Shown: positions 19,089 to 27,547 of the stretch, one piece after another | Numbering within the stretch: position 1 is the stretch's first letter | Layout: each line of letters starts with the position of its first letter | Assembly (NCBI RefSeq): GCF_015523185.1 | Contig: NZ_WAKV01000022.1 | Coordinates: 1-55,082, forward strand | Reading direction: 5' to 3' | Length of the DNA: 55,082 nt | Source of the DNA: Thermococcus sp. | GTDB lineage: Archaea; Methanobacteriota_B; Thermococci; Thermococcales; Thermococcaceae | Position numbers and translations under genes: made by a program | The notes under the pieces: generated by a model | The model's input: only the letters and a program-made list of their open reading frames with translations | What the model was told of the DNA's origin: nothing | Database searches by the model: none

Positions 19089-19676
19089 ATGACCCACTAC
19101 TACTCAGAAGAGCCGAGCACACCGCTGAGGACGAAGACTATAGAGGTCTGCATCAGGGGACATTGCTTCAAGTTCATTACGGCGAGTGGTGTGTTTTCGT
19201 TCGGCAAGCTCGACAGGGGGACTGAGCTGTTGATAAAGAGCATGGTTCTTGGTGAGAACTGGCGCGTTCTGGATTTAGGCTGCGGCTACGGGGCAATCGG
19301 AATAGTCGCTTCCCGCTTCGTTGACTATGTTATTATGACCGACGTGAACAGGAGGGCGGTTAGTATAGCGAGGAAAAACTTAAAAATCAACGGCGTTAGA
19401 AACGCCGAGGTCAGGTGGGGAAGCCTCTACGAGCCAGTTAAAGGGGAAAAATTCGACTCAATCATCACCAATCCCCCAGTGCACGCGGGAAAGAAAATCC
19501 TGAGGGAAATAGTTATAAACGCTCCCCAGCATCTCAACGATGGTGGCCTCCTGCAACTGGTGATTAAGACGAAGCAGGGGGCAAAGTATATTAAGGCTCT
19601 CATGGAGGAGCACTTTACTGAAGTGAGAGAGCTCGCGAAGGGGAGCGGTTACCGCGTGTACGCCGGGATTGCCTAG
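19089..19676 (+). CDS. Class I SAM-dependent methyltransferase (RsmC/MJ0882-like)
   Basis: The ATG at 19089 gives MTHYYSEEPSTPL (195 residues). The SAM-binding DLGCGYG (62-68) and NPPVHAGK (from 128) motifs are clear; NPP suggests methylation of a ring nitrogen or exocyclic amine in RNA. No ribosome binding site precedes the ATG, and a TATA-like TTGATAAACC lies about 25 bases upstream, so the mRNA may be leaderless. The last five codons overlap the 5' end of tRNA-Ser. Confidence 0.85.
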   Translation: MTHYYSEEPSTPLRTKTIEVCIRGHCFKFITASGVFSFGKLDRGTELLIKSMVLGENWRVLDLGCGYGAIGIVASRFVDYVIMTDVNRRAVSIARKNLKINGVRNAEVRWGSLYEPVKGEKFDSIITNPPVHAGKKILREIVINAPQHLNDGGLLQLVIKTKQGAKYIKALMEEHFTEVRELAKGSGYRVYAGIA

Positions 19677-19748
19677 CCTGGGAAGGCGCGGGCCTTGAGA
19701 GCCCGTGGGCGTTTGCCCGCCGGGGTTCAAATCCCCGTCCCGGCGCCA
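19662..19748 (+). tRNA. tRNA-Ser(TGA)
   Basis: Acceptor GCCGGGA pairs with TCCCGGC, the anticodon loop CTTGAGA gives TGA, and a long variable arm (GGGCG-ttt-GCCC) marks class II. CCA is encoded. The 5' 15 bases also encode the last residues and stop codon of the methyltransferase gene, so the mature tRNA must be cut out of, or transcribed from inside, that gene. Confidence 0.93.
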
Positions 19749-19750
19749 AA

Positions 19751-19774
19751 ATCCCTTTGATTCCCAAGAGGGAT
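19751..19774 (+). promoter_or_regulatory. Small hairpin between tRNA-Ser and uS13
   Basis: ATCCCT (19751-19756) can pair with AGGGAT (19769-19774) two bases after the tRNA CCA and just before the uS13 ribosome binding site. It could guide tRNA 3' processing or affect uS13 translation; six base pairs is weak evidence. Confidence 0.3.
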
Positions 19775-19790
19775 GGGAGGTGTATTCGTA

Positions 19791-20240
19791 ATGACCGAGA
19801 ACTTCAGGCACATAGTCCGTGTTGCGGGCGTTGATTTGGATGGACATAAGCAGTTGAGATGGGCACTGACAGGGATTAGAGGAATAGGAATAAACTTTGC
19901 AACTATGGTGCTCAGGGTTGCAGGGCTTGACCCCTACATGAAGGCCGGTTACCTCACTGACGAGCAGGTCAAGCTCATAGAGAAAATCCTTGAGGACCCA
20001 GTCGCCCACGGAATTCCTGCCTGGGCAGTTAACAGGCCGAAGGACTACGAGACCGGCAAGGACCTGCACCTCATTACGGCCAAGCTCGCCATGGCCTGGC
20101 GTGAGGACATCAACAGGCTGAGGAGGATAAGGGCTTACCGCGGTATAAGGCACGAGCTTGGCCTGCCTCTCCGTGGTCAGAGAACGAGGTCCAACTTCAG
20201 GCACGGAACTACTGTCGGTGTTAGCAGGAGAAAGAAGTGA
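19791..20240 (+). CDS. rps13: Small-subunit ribosomal protein uS13 (S13)
   Basis: The ATG at 19791 follows GGAGGTGTATTCGTA and gives [20 protein letters not shown] (149 residues). [18 protein letters not shown] and [20 protein letters not shown] are diagnostic of archaeal uS13, a head protein that contacts the P-site tRNA. It opens the second ribosomal cluster. Confidence 0.97.
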   Translation: MTENFRHIVRVAGVDLDGHKQLRWALTGIRGIGINFATMVLRVAGLDPYMKAGYLTDEQVKLIEKILEDPVAHGIPAWAVNRPKDYETGKDLHLITAKLAMAWREDINRLRRIRAYRGIRHELGLPLRGQRTRSNFRHGTTVGVSRRKK

Positions 20241-20250
20241 GGTGGTGTAA

Positions 20251-20793
20251 ATGGGAGACCCGAAGAGGCAGAGGAAGAAGTATGAAACTCCATCTCACCC
20301 CTGGATTAAGGAGAGACTCGACCGCGAGAGGGTTCTGAAGAGAAAATACGCCCTCAAGAACAAGAAGGAGCTCTGGAGACATGAGACCCAGCTCAAGGAG
20401 TTTAGGCGTAGGGCAAGAAGACTCCTCGCGGCCCGTGGAAAGCAGGCCGAGATTGAGAGGCAGCAGCTTCTCCAGAGGCTCTACAGGCTCGGTCTTCTCC
20501 CGGCCGATGCCGTTCTCGATGACGTCCTCTCACTGACCGTTGAGGATGTCCTTGAGAGGAGGTTGCAGACCATCGTTTACAAGAAGGGTCTCGCCAGGAC
20601 TATCAAGCAGGCCAGACAGCTTATAGTTCACGGCCACATTGAGGTCAACGGCCAGATAATCCGCTCGCCGGGTTACATCGTCCTCCGCGAGGAGGAAGAT
20701 GCCATAACCTACGCGAAGAACTCTCCCTTCGCCAAGGAATCCCACCCCGAGAGGATGGTTATTGAACAGGCCAAGCAGGGTGGTGAGGCATGA
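20251..20793 (+). CDS. rps4: Small-subunit ribosomal protein uS4 (S4)
   Basis: The 180-residue protein begins [20 protein letters not shown] and has an S4 RNA-binding domain, [20 protein letters not shown] through [16 protein letters not shown] (about 110-150). It is an early 30S assembly protein. It overlaps uS11 by four bases. Confidence 0.97.
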   Translation: MGDPKRQRKKYETPSHPWIKERLDRERVLKRKYALKNKKELWRHETQLKEFRRRARRLLAARGKQAEIERQQLLQRLYRLGLLPADAVLDDVLSLTVEDVLERRLQTIVYKKGLARTIKQARQLIVHGHIEVNGQIIRSPGYIVLREEEDAITYAKNSPFAKESHPERMVIEQAKQGGEA

Positions 20794-21209
20794 GCGAGGA
20801 AACCCAGCAGGTTAACCTTAAGAAGAAGGAGAAGTGGGGAGTTGCGCACATTTACTCCTCCTACAACAACACGATAATACACATCACCGACCTCACCGGG
20901 GCAGAGACTGTCTCTAGGTGGAGCGGTGGTATGGTCGTCAAGGCCGACAGGGATGAGCCCTCACCGTACGCGGCCATGATTGCCGCCAAAAGAGCCGCCG
21001 AAGAAGCCATGGAGAAGGGCTTCGTTGGCGTCCACATCAAGGTTCGCGCTCCTGGAGGAAGCAAGAGCAAGACCCCCGGTCCGGGTGCCCAGGCGGCCAT
21101 TAGAGCTCTCGCTAGGGCAGGCCTTAAGATAGGGCGCGTCGAAGATGTCACACCGATACCTCACGATGGGACCAGACCCAAGGGCGGTAGGCGCGGTAGG
21201 CGCGTCTGA
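20790..21209 (+). CDS. rps11: Small-subunit ribosomal protein uS11 (S11)
   Basis: The 139-residue protein contains [40 protein letters not shown] and the basic end [11 protein letters not shown], all diagnostic. uS11 lies on the platform near the mRNA exit channel. Confidence 0.98.
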   Translation: MSEETQQVNLKKKEKWGVAHIYSSYNNTIIHITDLTGAETVSRWSGGMVVKADRDEPSPYAAMIAAKRAAEEAMEKGFVGVHIKVRAPGGSKSKTPGPGAQAAIRALARAGLKIGRVEDVTPIPHDGTRPKGGRRGRRV

Positions 21210-21238
21210 CCCCTACAACTTCTTTTTTGGTGGTGCAA

Positions 21239-22021
21239 ATGGAGCCGAAGTTTAAGATTCTAGAAAAGAGGGAGGACTCGATAAAGTTCATCGTTGAAGG
21301 CATAGACGTTGCCTTTGCCAACGCCCTCAGGAGGACTATTCTTGCCGAAGTTCCGACCTTTGCCGTTGATGAGGTCGAGTTCTTTGAAAACGACTCGGCT
21401 CTCTTTGACGAGATAATTGCCCACAGGCTTGCTATGATTCCACTCACAACCCCAGTTGAAAGGTTTTCACTCGATTCACTTGAGCTCGACAACTACACTG
21501 TTACACTCTCCCTCGAAGCTGAGGGTCCGGGCGTGGTTTATTCCGGCGACCTCAAGAGTAGCGACGAGGGGATAAAACCCGCCAACCCAGACATTCCGAT
21601 AGTCAAGCTTGCCGAGGGTCAGCGGTTAGTTTTCAACGCCTACGCCAAGCTCGGCCGCGGTAAGGACCACGCAAAGTGGCAACCCGGCTTCGTTTACTAC
21701 AAGTACCTCACGAGAATCCACGTGAGCAAGGAAGTTCCCGATTGGGAGGAGCTTAAGGAGCTTGCCGAGAGGAGAGGACTGCCCGTTGAGGAAAAGGAGG
21801 ACGAGATTGTCATAACCACAACCAAGGCCTTCTACCTCCCGAGGAAGTTCGAGCCATACGAGGGCGAGAAGATTAGGGAAGAAGTAGTGCCCGAAACGTT
21901 CGTCTTTACCGTTGAAACTAACGGAGAGCTCCCCGTTGAGGAAATAGTGAGCATAGCGCTCAAGATACTAATGAGGAAGAGCGATAAATTTATAAACGAA
22001 CTCCATAAATTAGCCGACTGA
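21239..22021 (+). CDS. rpoD: DNA-directed RNA polymerase subunit D (Rpo3)
   Basis: The ATG at 21239, behind GGTGGTGCAA, gives [20 protein letters not shown] (260 residues). The dimerisation region [20 protein letters not shown] matches bacterial alpha and eukaryotic RPB3. I see no cysteines, so the iron-sulfur cluster of some archaeal D subunits is absent, as expected in Thermococcales. Its 3' end also contains the TATA box of the next tRNA. Confidence 0.97.
   Translation: MEPKFKILEKREDSIKFIVEGIDVAFANALRRTILAEVPTFAVDEVEFFENDSALFDEIIAHRLAMIPLTTPVERFSLDSLELDNYTVTLSLEAEGPGVVYSGDLKSSDEGIKPANPDIPIVKLAEGQRLVFNAYAKLGRGKDHAKWQPGFVYYKYLTRIHVSKEVPDWEELKELAERRGLPVEEKEDEIVITTTKAFYLPRKFEPYEGEKIREEVVPETFVFTVETNGELPVEEIVSIALKILMRKSDKFINELHKLAD
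21986..21997 (+). promoter_or_regulatory. tRNA-Leu(CAG) TATA box inside rpoD
   Basis: AAATTTATAAAC lies in the last coding part of rpoD (encoding KFIN) and is centred about 31 bases upstream of the tRNA 5' end at 22023, the normal distance for an archaeal tRNA promoter. The tRNA can therefore be made independently of the operon. Confidence 0.6.
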
Positions 22022-22022
22022 C

Positions 22023-22110
22023 GCGGGGGTAGCCGAGCCTGGCCAAAGGCGCGGGATTCAGGGTCCCGTCCCGTAGGGGTTCCGGGGTTCAAATCCCCGC
22101 CCCCGCACCA
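22023..22110 (+). tRNA. tRNA-Leu(CAG)
   Basis: Acceptor GCGGGGG pairs with CCCCCGC, the anticodon stem CGGGA/TCCCG encloses TTCAGGG (anticodon CAG), and there is a long variable arm, as expected for leucine. CCA is encoded. It begins two bases after the rpoD stop codon. Confidence 0.95.
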
Positions 22111-22111
22111 T

Positions 22112-22154
22112 AACGCTCACCCCGTCCACATGTCGGTTTCCCTGCGAGAGCGTT
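22112..22154 (+). promoter_or_regulatory. Leader hairpin upstream of eL18
   Basis: AACGCTC (22112-22118) can pair with GAGCGTT (22148-22154), closing a 29-base loop right between the tRNA-Leu CCA and the eL18 ribosome binding site (GAGGAGGT). It may take part in tRNA processing or translational control of the eL18-uL13-uS9 group. Confidence 0.35.
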
Positions 22155-22168
22155 GAGGAGGTATGTTC

Positions 22169-22534
22169 ATGGTCAAGAGAACAGGACCCACCGATATTAA
22201 CCTGAGGAGGCTCATTCGGGCACTCAGGAAGAAATCAAACGAGGAAGGAGTTAAGATATGGAAGGACATTGCCTGGCGCCTTGAGAGACCGAGAAGACAG
22301 AGGGCTGAGGTAAACGTCAGCAAGATAAACCGTTACACCAAGGAAGGAGACATCGTTATCGTCCCGGGAAGCGTTCTTGGTGCAGGAAAGCTTGAGCACA
22401 AGGTCACCGTTGCGGCCTGGAAGTTCAGCGAGACTGCTAAGAAGAAGATAGTCGAGGCCGGGGGAGAGGCCATAACCATCGAGGAGCTTATGGGGAGGAA
22501 CCCGAAGGGTAGTGGAGTAATCATAATGGAGTGA
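22169..22534 (+). CDS. rpl18e: Large-subunit ribosomal protein eL18 (L18e)
   Basis: GAGGAGGT lies directly against the ATG at 22163 but is correctly spaced from the ATG at 22169, giving [20 protein letters not shown] (121 residues). [20 protein letters not shown] is typical of archaeal eL18, a homologue of bacterial L15. The uL13 gene follows within six bases. Confidence 0.96.
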   Translation: MVKRTGPTDINLRRLIRALRKKSNEEGVKIWKDIAWRLERPRRQRAEVNVSKINRYTKEGDIVIVPGSVLGAGKLEHKVTVAAWKFSETAKKKIVEAGGEAITIEELMGRNPKGSGVIIME

Positions 22535-22540
22535 TGGGCC

Positions 22541-22969
22541 ATGAGGATTATTAACGCTGAGGGACTCATACTCGGAAGGCTCGCCTCGAAGGTTGCCAAG
22601 ATGCTCCTCGAGGGTGAGGAGGTCGTCATAGTCAACGCCGAGAAGGCCATTATCACCGGTAACAGGGAGGACATATTCGCCAAGTACAAGCAGAGAACCG
22701 AGCTCAGAACCAGAACCAACCCGAGAAGAGGACCCTTCTACCCGAAGAGGAGCGACGAGATTGTCAGGAGAACCGTCAGGGGTATGCTCCCCTGGAAGAC
22801 CGATCGCGGAAGGAAGGCCTTCAGAAGGCTCAGGGTCTATGTTGGCGTTCCAAAGGAGTTCGAGGGCAAGGAGCTTGAGACCATAAGCGAGGCTCATATG
22901 TCGAGGCTTTCGACTCCAAAGTATGTCACCGTTGGTGAGGTTGCTAAGTTCCTCGGTGGAAAGTTCTGA
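22541..22969 (+). CDS. rpl13: Large-subunit ribosomal protein uL13 (L13)
   Basis: The 142-residue protein begins [20 protein letters not shown] and contains [20 protein letters not shown] and [20 protein letters not shown], the uL13 signature. It is encoded with uS9 in all domains of life, as here. Confidence 0.97.
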   Translation: MRIINAEGLILGRLASKVAKMLLEGEEVVIVNAEKAIITGNREDIFAKYKQRTELRTRTNPRRGPFYPKRSDEIVRRTVRGMLPWKTDRGRKAFRRLRVYVGVPKEFEGKELETISEAHMSRLSTPKYVTVGEVAKFLGGKF

Positions 22970-22979
22970 GGTGAGAAAG

Positions 22980-23387
22980 ATGAGGGTCATCCAGACTGCC
23001 GGAAAGAGGAAGACGGCCATCGCGAGGGCTACCATAAGGGAAGGAAAGGGTAGGGTGAGAATCAACCACAAGCCCGTCGAGATAATTGAGCCTGAGATAG
23101 CGCGCTTCACCATAATGGAGCCTCTCATCCTTGCCGGCGAGGAGATAGTTAGCAAGGTTGACATTGACGTCAAGGTCGAGGGCGGTGGCTTCATGGGGCA
23201 GGCCGAGGCCGCGCGCGTTGCCATAGCTAGGGCCCTCGTTGAGTGGACCAATGACATGAATCTGAAGGAAAAGTTTATGAAGTACGACAGGACTATGCTC
23301 GTTGGCGACAGCAGAAGGACCGAGCCCCACAAGCCCAACCGCTCAACCAAAGGTCCTAGAGCGAAGAGGCAGAAGTCCTACCGTTGA
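22980..23387 (+). CDS. rps9: Small-subunit ribosomal protein uS9 (S9)
   Basis: The ATG at 22980, behind GAGGTGAGAAAG, gives [20 protein letters not shown] (135 residues). The C-terminal [12 protein letters not shown] is the conserved basic tail that reaches the P-site tRNA. The frame extends upstream into uL13 but that part is spurious. Confidence 0.97.
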   Translation: MRVIQTAGKRKTAIARATIREGKGRVRINHKPVEIIEPEIARFTIMEPLILAGEEIVSKVDIDVKVEGGGFMGQAEAARVAIARALVEWTNDMNLKEKFMKYDRTMLVGDSRRTEPHKPNRSTKGPRAKRQKSYR

Positions 23388-23419
23388 TGCCTTTCCTTTA
23401 ACAATTTGAGGTGTGGAAA

Positions 23420-23617
23420 ATGATAGTTCCCGTCAGGTGTTTCACCTGCGGAAAGGTGCTGGCCGATAAATACTACGAGTTCAAGAAGAGGGTCGAGGCC
23501 GGGGAAGATCCTGCTAAAGTGCTGGATGACCTCGGTGTCGAGAGGTACTGCTGCAGGAGAACGCTCCTCAGCCACGTGGAGCTCATCGACCAGGTAATGG
23601 TTTATAAGGTCTACTAA
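23420..23617 (+). CDS. rpoN: DNA-directed RNA polymerase subunit N (Rpo10)
   Basis: The 65-residue protein begins [20 protein letters not shown]. The zinc site is formed by CFTC (7-10) and the CC pair (about 44-45) in [19 protein letters not shown], as in RPB10. It anchors the D/L platform of RNA polymerase. Confidence 0.97.
   Translation: MIVPVRCFTCGKVLADKYYEFKKRVEAGEDPAKVLDDLGVERYCCRRTLLSHVELIDQVMVYKVY
23600..23611 (+). promoter_or_regulatory. tRNA-Pro TATA box inside rpoN
   Basis: GTTTATAAGGTC sits in the last codons of rpoN, about 30 bases before the tRNA-Pro 5' end at 23635, which matches archaeal promoter spacing. Confidence 0.55.
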
Positions 23618-23634
23618 AAACCGCAATTCTGGGC

Positions 23635-23712
23635 GGGGCCGTGGGGTAGCTTGGTCTATCCTCCCGGCTTGGGGTGCCGGAGACCCGGGTTCAAATCCCG
23701 GCGGCCCCACCA
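23635..23712 (+). tRNA. tRNA-Pro(GGG)
   Basis: Acceptor GGGGCCG pairs with CGGCCCC, the anticodon stem CCGGC/GCCGG encloses TTGGGGT (anticodon GGG), and the T loop is GGTTCAAATCC. CCA is encoded. It lies between rpoN and rpoK. Confidence 0.95.
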
Positions 23713-23768
23713 ACATTACGTTCACTGAAAAAACCTCTCTTGAAGGCGTTGGGGAAGGGGTGGTAAGT

Positions 23769-23942
23769 ATGTTTAAGTATACCCGCTTTGAAAAGGCCCG
23801 CATCATCGGTGCGAGAGCGTTACAGATAGCCATGGGTGCTCCCGTACTTATAGACGTCCCTGAGGGAATCACACCTCTCCAGGCGGCCCTCATGGAGTTC
23901 GAGAAGGGAATAATACCCCTAACCGTAATAAGGCCGAGCTGA
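23769..23942 (+). CDS. rpoK: DNA-directed RNA polymerase subunit K (Rpo6)
   Basis: The 57-residue protein starts [20 protein letters not shown] and contains [20 protein letters not shown], matching RPB6/omega. The short form without an acidic N-terminus is the usual archaeal one. It ends six bases before the enolase-like gene. Confidence 0.96.
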   Translation: MFKYTRFEKARIIGARALQIAMGAPVLIDVPEGITPLQAALMEFEKGIIPLTVIRPS

Positions 23943-23948
23943 TGAAAA

Positions 23949-24974
23949 ATGACGGTGATAGAGAACATAGTCGGCAGGGTTGCAGTGCTCAATGGCGGCA
24001 AATATTCTGTTGAGGTAGACGTTATCACGAGCTCGGGCTTCGGTAGGTTCGCATCCCCAATAGACGAGAACCCTACCCTTTACATAGCCGAAGCTCACCG
24101 GGCCGTGAGCGAGGTTGATGAGATAATCGGCCCCGAGCTTATAGGCTTCGATGCAACTGAGCAGGAGCTGATAGATAGCTACCTCTGGGAGATAGACGGT
24201 ACCGAAAACTTTGGACACATCGGAGCCAACACTGCGTTGGCTGTCTCAATAGCCACCGCGAAGGCCGCTGCCAGCGAGAAGAATCTCCCCCTCTACAGCT
24301 ACCTCGGGGGGACCTTTACTACTGAGTTGCCAGTCCCAATCCTTGAGCTCGGTCACGGTGATGATTTTGACTACTATGTGATGGTTCGCGATTTGATGGA
24401 AATAACCGATGTTGTTGATGCGTTCACCAGCGTTCTTGAGAACGTCGATAATAACACCGTTGGGGCATATTCTAAAGCCACGGAAAAAGCAACCAATGAA
24501 CTCGGCCTTGAGGTAGCCCTTGGCTTGGTTCAGAAGAGGGAACTCGATATTGAAACGGTCCTCTCAACGGTTGAGGACAACAACGTCGCCTACATAAAAC
24601 CCTTGGGCGATGAGGAGCTCTTCCTCGAGCTAATAGCCGGAACCCATGGGGTTTTTGTTGATGGCGAGTATCTCTTCCGCGAGAAGGACATACTCGACAG
24701 GCGCTACTATAATGCCCTCTCCATAAAACCCATAAATCTTGGTACTCTCACCGACTTGTACAACCTCATAAATGACGCCAAGTCGGAGAGAATCGCTCCA
24801 ATCCTCTCGGAGGCTCGCTATGAGTCCTCCGATGAGGCTCTTGCCCACCTCGCGGTGGGTTTCCGTTGCCCGGCGATGGTGCTCCGCAAAGACTCCATCG
24901 CCAGGCTGAACGAGCTCATAAGAATAGCTGAGGATTTGGGTGAAAGGGGCAGGATAATAACCTTTGAAGGATGA
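23949..24974 (+). CDS. Enolase-like protein, probably not catalytically active
   Basis: The 341-residue protein aligns with enolase ([37 protein letters not shown], and [19 protein letters not shown] corresponding to SHRSGETEDxxIADLAVAT). It is about 90 residues shorter than normal enolase. The substrate histidine of the SHRSGE loop reads E, the NGGxHA motif is replaced by GHGDDF, and no EDP or GDD metal-binding motif is found. It probably is a degenerate paralogue with a structural or regulatory role in this translation/transcription operon. Confidence 0.8.
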   Translation: MTVIENIVGRVAVLNGGKYSVEVDVITSSGFGRFASPIDENPTLYIAEAHRAVSEVDEIIGPELIGFDATEQELIDSYLWEIDGTENFGHIGANTALAVSIATAKAAASEKNLPLYSYLGGTFTTELPVPILELGHGDDFDYYVMVRDLMEITDVVDAFTSVLENVDNNTVGAYSKATEKATNELGLEVALGLVQKRELDIETVLSTVEDNNVAYIKPLGDEELFLELIAGTHGVFVDGEYLFREKDILDRRYYNALSIKPINLGTLTDLYNLINDAKSERIAPILSEARYESSDEALAHLAVGFRCPAMVLRKDSIARLNELIRIAEDLGERGRIITFEG

Positions 24975-24988
24975 GGAGGTGTGAAAAG

Positions 24989-25594
24989 ATGGAGGAATAT
25001 CTAGTTCCACTTGACCAGTACCTAGCGGCTGGTGTCCACATCGGAACCCAGCAGAAGACCCAAGACATGAAGAAGTTTATCTATAGGGTTAGGCAGGACG
25101 GTCTCTACGTCCTCGACGTGAGGAAGACCGACGAGAGGCTTCGTGTAGCGGGTAAGTTCCTGGCCAAGTTTGACCCTGAGAGTATCCTTGCGGTTAGCGT
25201 CAGGCTCTATGGTCAGAAGCCGGTTAAGAAGTTCGGCGAGGTCACCGGTGCGAGGGCAATTCCTGGTCGTTTCCTCCCGGGGACAATGACCAACCCGCAG
25301 GTCAAGAACTTCTTTGAGCCGGACGTTATTATCGTTACCGACCCGAGGGCCGACCACCAGGCCATGAAGGAGGCTGTTGAGATTGGAATTCCGATTGTTG
25401 CCCTCGTTGACACAGAGAACTTCCTCAGCTACGTTGACCTCGCCATCCCGACCAACAACAAGGGAAGGAAAGCACTCGCGCTCATCTACTGGATACTCGC
25501 GAGGGAGATACTCTACAACAGGAAAGAAATCGAGAGCAGGGAGGACTTCAAGATCCCGGTTGAGGACTTTGAGATGAAAATTGTGAGGACCTGA
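24989..25594 (+). CDS. rps2: Small-subunit ribosomal protein uS2 (S2)
   Basis: The ATG at 24989, behind GAGGAGGTGTGAAAAG, gives 201 residues with [33 protein letters not shown] and [20 protein letters not shown], diagnostic of archaeal uS2. Unlike bacterial S2, no long coiled-coil insert is present. Confidence 0.97.
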   Translation: MEEYLVPLDQYLAAGVHIGTQQKTQDMKKFIYRVRQDGLYVLDVRKTDERLRVAGKFLAKFDPESILAVSVRLYGQKPVKKFGEVTGARAIPGRFLPGTMTNPQVKNFFEPDVIIVTDPRADHQAMKEAVEIGIPIVALVDTENFLSYVDLAIPTNNKGRKALALIYWILAREILYNRKEIESREDFKIPVEDFEMKIVRT

Positions 25595-25603
25595 GGGGAA
25601 GGT

Positions 25604-25613
25604 TTTTAACTCC
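25604..25613 (+). promoter_or_regulatory. TATA box of tRNA-Leu(TAA)
   Basis: GGTTTTTAAC lies ten bases after the uS2 stop codon and about 28 bases before the tRNA 5' end, as expected for its promoter. Confidence 0.5.
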
Positions 25614-25635
25614 CCTTCCACTTTAATCTCCTCGC

Positions 25636-25723
25636 GCGGGGGTGCCCGAGCCTGGCCAAAGGGGCCGGACTTAAGATCCGGTGCCGTAGGGCTTCGCGGG
25701 TTCGAATCCCGTCCCCCGCACCA
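25636..25723 (+). tRNA. tRNA-Leu(TAA)
   Basis: Acceptor GCGGGGG pairs with CCCCCGC, the anticodon stem CCGGA/TCCGG encloses CTTAAGA (anticodon TAA), and a long variable arm is present. CCA is encoded. It is very similar to the Leu(CAG) gene at 22023, especially in the D arm and acceptor stem. Confidence 0.95.
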
Positions 25724-25780
25724 AACCTTTAAAAGTCCTTTCGTGAAGGAAACCCGTCAAGGTCATTTGAGGTGGTTGAA

Positions 25781-25936
25781 ATGGCGAGATTTCCCGAGGC
25801 TGAGGCAAGAATCTTTAGAAAGCTTATCTGCATGCGCTGTGGTGCAACAAACCCATGGGGCGCAAAAAAATGCAGGAAGTGTGGCTACAAGGGGCTTCGC
25901 CCCAAGGCCCGAGAACCACGCGGTGGAGGACGCTGA
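25781..25936 (+). CDS. rpl40e: Large-subunit ribosomal protein eL40 (L40e)
   Basis: A 51-residue frame starts [20 protein letters not shown] at an ATG behind GAGGTGGTTGAA. Two Cys pairs (CMRC, CRKC) form a zinc site, followed by [17 protein letters not shown], the archaeal eL40, which lacks the ubiquitin fusion of eukaryotes. The stop codon touches the stop codon of the convergent PadR gene without a gap. Confidence 0.93.
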   Translation: MARFPEAEARIFRKLICMRCGATNPWGAKKCRKCGYKGLRPKAREPRGGGR

Positions 25937-26266
25937 TTAGGTTTTCTTCAACTTTTTCAGCATTTCTTCCAAGAACTCTATTCCCTCTTTTAGCAATTCC
26001 TCTCCTTTGGGCGTGAGCCTATAGTACTTTCTGGCCGGTTTTCCTGTCTCGCTCTCCTGCCATTCAGCTGTTACGTAGCCGTCCTTTTCAAGTTTATAGA
26101 GAACAACGTATGAGCTTACCGTTGCAGGTTCAAAATTAAAGGCTTCTTTTATGCGTTCCTTTAGCTCATAGGCGTACATGGGTCTCTCTTGGAGGAGCCT
26201 CAGGATGTAGAGCCAGAGGACCTCCTTTGTGACTTTATTCCTCAACCTCTCTATCGGCGTCGTCAT
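25937..26266 (-). CDS. PadR-family transcriptional regulator
   Basis: The 109-residue protein has a winged helix: WLYILRLLQERPMYAYELKE, FNFEPATVSSYVVLYKLEKD (recognition helix) and the wing YVTAEWQESETGKPARKYYR, then LTPKGEELLKEG, all typical of PadR. The target is unknown. The nearest divergent gene is the FUN14-like membrane protein, which is a candidate target. Confidence 0.85.
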   Translation of the reverse strand: MTTPIERLRNKVTKEVLWLYILRLLQERPMYAYELKERIKEAFNFEPATVSSYVVLYKLEKDGYVTAEWQESETGKPARKYYRLTPKGEELLKEGIEFLEEMLKKLKKT

Positions 26267-26371
26267 GCTCCCACCTGTTTTATGTCTTGTAAATATTTTG
26301 GAAGCATGTAATTTAAGCGTTTTGGGGAAAGGTTTTATACACAGTCATACTAAGCACCGTTGGGATGGGCC

Positions 26372-26671
26372 ATGGAGTTCAACATAAATGCTATGTTTAG
26401 CGATATTGGCGTGGGTGCTGTTGTGGGTTTCGTGACAGGCTATGCATTTAAAAAACTGATGAAACTGGCTATGGCACTGATTGGGGCCTACATTCTTAGC
26501 CTTTTCTACCTCCAGCAGAAGGGTGTTATAACTATAAACACGGACAAGCTTTTCAACCTGACGAACAACATCGCTCAGCAGGTTGTCAGCGCCGGTCAGA
26601 AGGTTCTTGGAATCCTCCCCGGGACGAGTGCCTTTGTTGCAGGCTTTTATTTGGGTTTTAAAAAAGGATGA
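26372..26671 (+). CDS. FUN14-like membrane protein
   Basis: The 99-residue protein starting at the ATG at 26372 has glycine-rich hydrophobic segments (GVGAVVGFVTGYAFKKLMK; ALIGAYILSLFYLQ; TSAFVAGFYLGFKKG) arranged as in FUN14-domain proteins. A TATA-like GGTTTTATAC lies about 40 bases upstream. The function of archaeal FUN14 proteins is not known. It is divergent from the PadR regulator. Confidence 0.65.
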   Translation: MEFNINAMFSDIGVGAVVGFVTGYAFKKLMKLAMALIGAYILSLFYLQQKGVITINTDKLFNLTNNIAQQVVSAGQKVLGILPGTSAFVAGFYLGFKKG

Positions 26672-26678
26672 AGAAAAA

Positions 26679-27440
26679 TCAAACCTTCCCGCGGTAGAGA
26701 ATCTTGATGAGTTCCTCCGGAAGGCCTTCCCTTTTGATTTTCTCCTCTACTAGCTTCTTCTCCTTTTCGTAGTCCACCTCGATGAACTTTGCGTGAAGTG
26801 TGTCAACGTCAACCAGAGCGAATGTCGCCTTGTGGTTCTTGCTTGGTGGATAACCAATGCTTCCCGGACAGATTACCCTGCCATAACGGGTCATGGCGTT
26901 GACTGGGTACCTCGGTGACGCAACGAACAGTATCTCGTAGTCCTTCACAGGCCTCATTATGGCCTCATAGTAACTTGTCGGCTGGTCCGGGAGAACCTGT
27001 CCCTCGAAGGGGTTCAGTGGGCTCCCGTAGACGCCGAAGATGTCGTTCTTGCCAATCTTGTCCACCAGATAAATCGGCAGGTCCCTTATGAACTCCCTGC
27101 CTTCATGTCCAAGGTTTTCCCAGGTGTACTTGAGGGCCTTCTTGACGTAATCTGGATAGTTGAGCTTGTCAATGTAATCCGGCCCCTCTGCGTGGGGGTC
27201 GCTGGCCGCTATCACTTGGTCAAACTCGCCTCTGATGACCTTGACGGTGTTGTTCCTGATAAGGTCATCAAGAGCATCAAGAACCTCCCGCGGATACGGG
27301 AATAGTCCTACAACGTTTCCAAGAATGTAGTACTTCTCAATCTCGTATCCTTCCTCCTTAAGGGCCTCTATCTTTTCGAGGGCTTTGGCCAAAGCTGGAA
27401 GGTTACCGTTTATGTTAGCTAAAACGGCCACGTATACCAT
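26679..27440 (-). CDS. Metallophosphoesterase-fold protein lacking metal ligands
   Basis: The ATG at 27440 lies behind GGGGGTGATATC and gives 253 residues. The sequence follows the YfcE/calcineurin-like pattern, but ANINGN (8-13) stands where SDIHGN is expected, GNVVG (41-45) where GDVVG is expected, and GEFD (71-74) where GNHD is expected; GSP and PGSIGYP remain. At least four metal-coordinating residues are replaced, so hydrolytic activity is unlikely. A TATA-like GTTTAAATAC (27489-27498, minus strand) suggests its own promoter. Confidence 0.75.
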   Translation of the reverse strand: MVYVAVLANINGNLPALAKALEKIEALKEEGYEIEKYYILGNVVGLFPYPREVLDALDDLIRNNTVKVIRGEFDQVIAASDPHAEGPDYIDKLNYPDYVKKALKYTWENLGHEGREFIRDLPIYLVDKIGKNDIFGVYGSPLNPFEGQVLPDQPTSYYEAIMRPVKDYEILFVASPRYPVNAMTRYGRVICPGSIGYPPSKNHKATFALVDVDTLHAKFIEVDYEKEKKLVEEKIKREGLPEELIKILYRGKV

Positions 27441-27547
27441 GATATCACCCCCATTTTTTCTTACCAAAAGAAACTAAAAAATCCAGAGTATTTAAACGTT
27501 TCGGAGTGCCCATAATCCAAAATATTGGAGTGTCCAAAGGAGAGCGG

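Noticed and set aside
22235-23350. A 371-codon minus-strand frame opposite eL18, uL13 and uS9
   Set aside because: Antisense to three well-supported ribosomal protein genes; low-complexity composition rich in Ser/Leu typical of a shadow frame.
26360-26671. FUN14-like gene starting at 26360
   Set aside because: The ATG at 26372 is better placed behind GGGATGGGCC; the upstream four codons are not needed for the fold.
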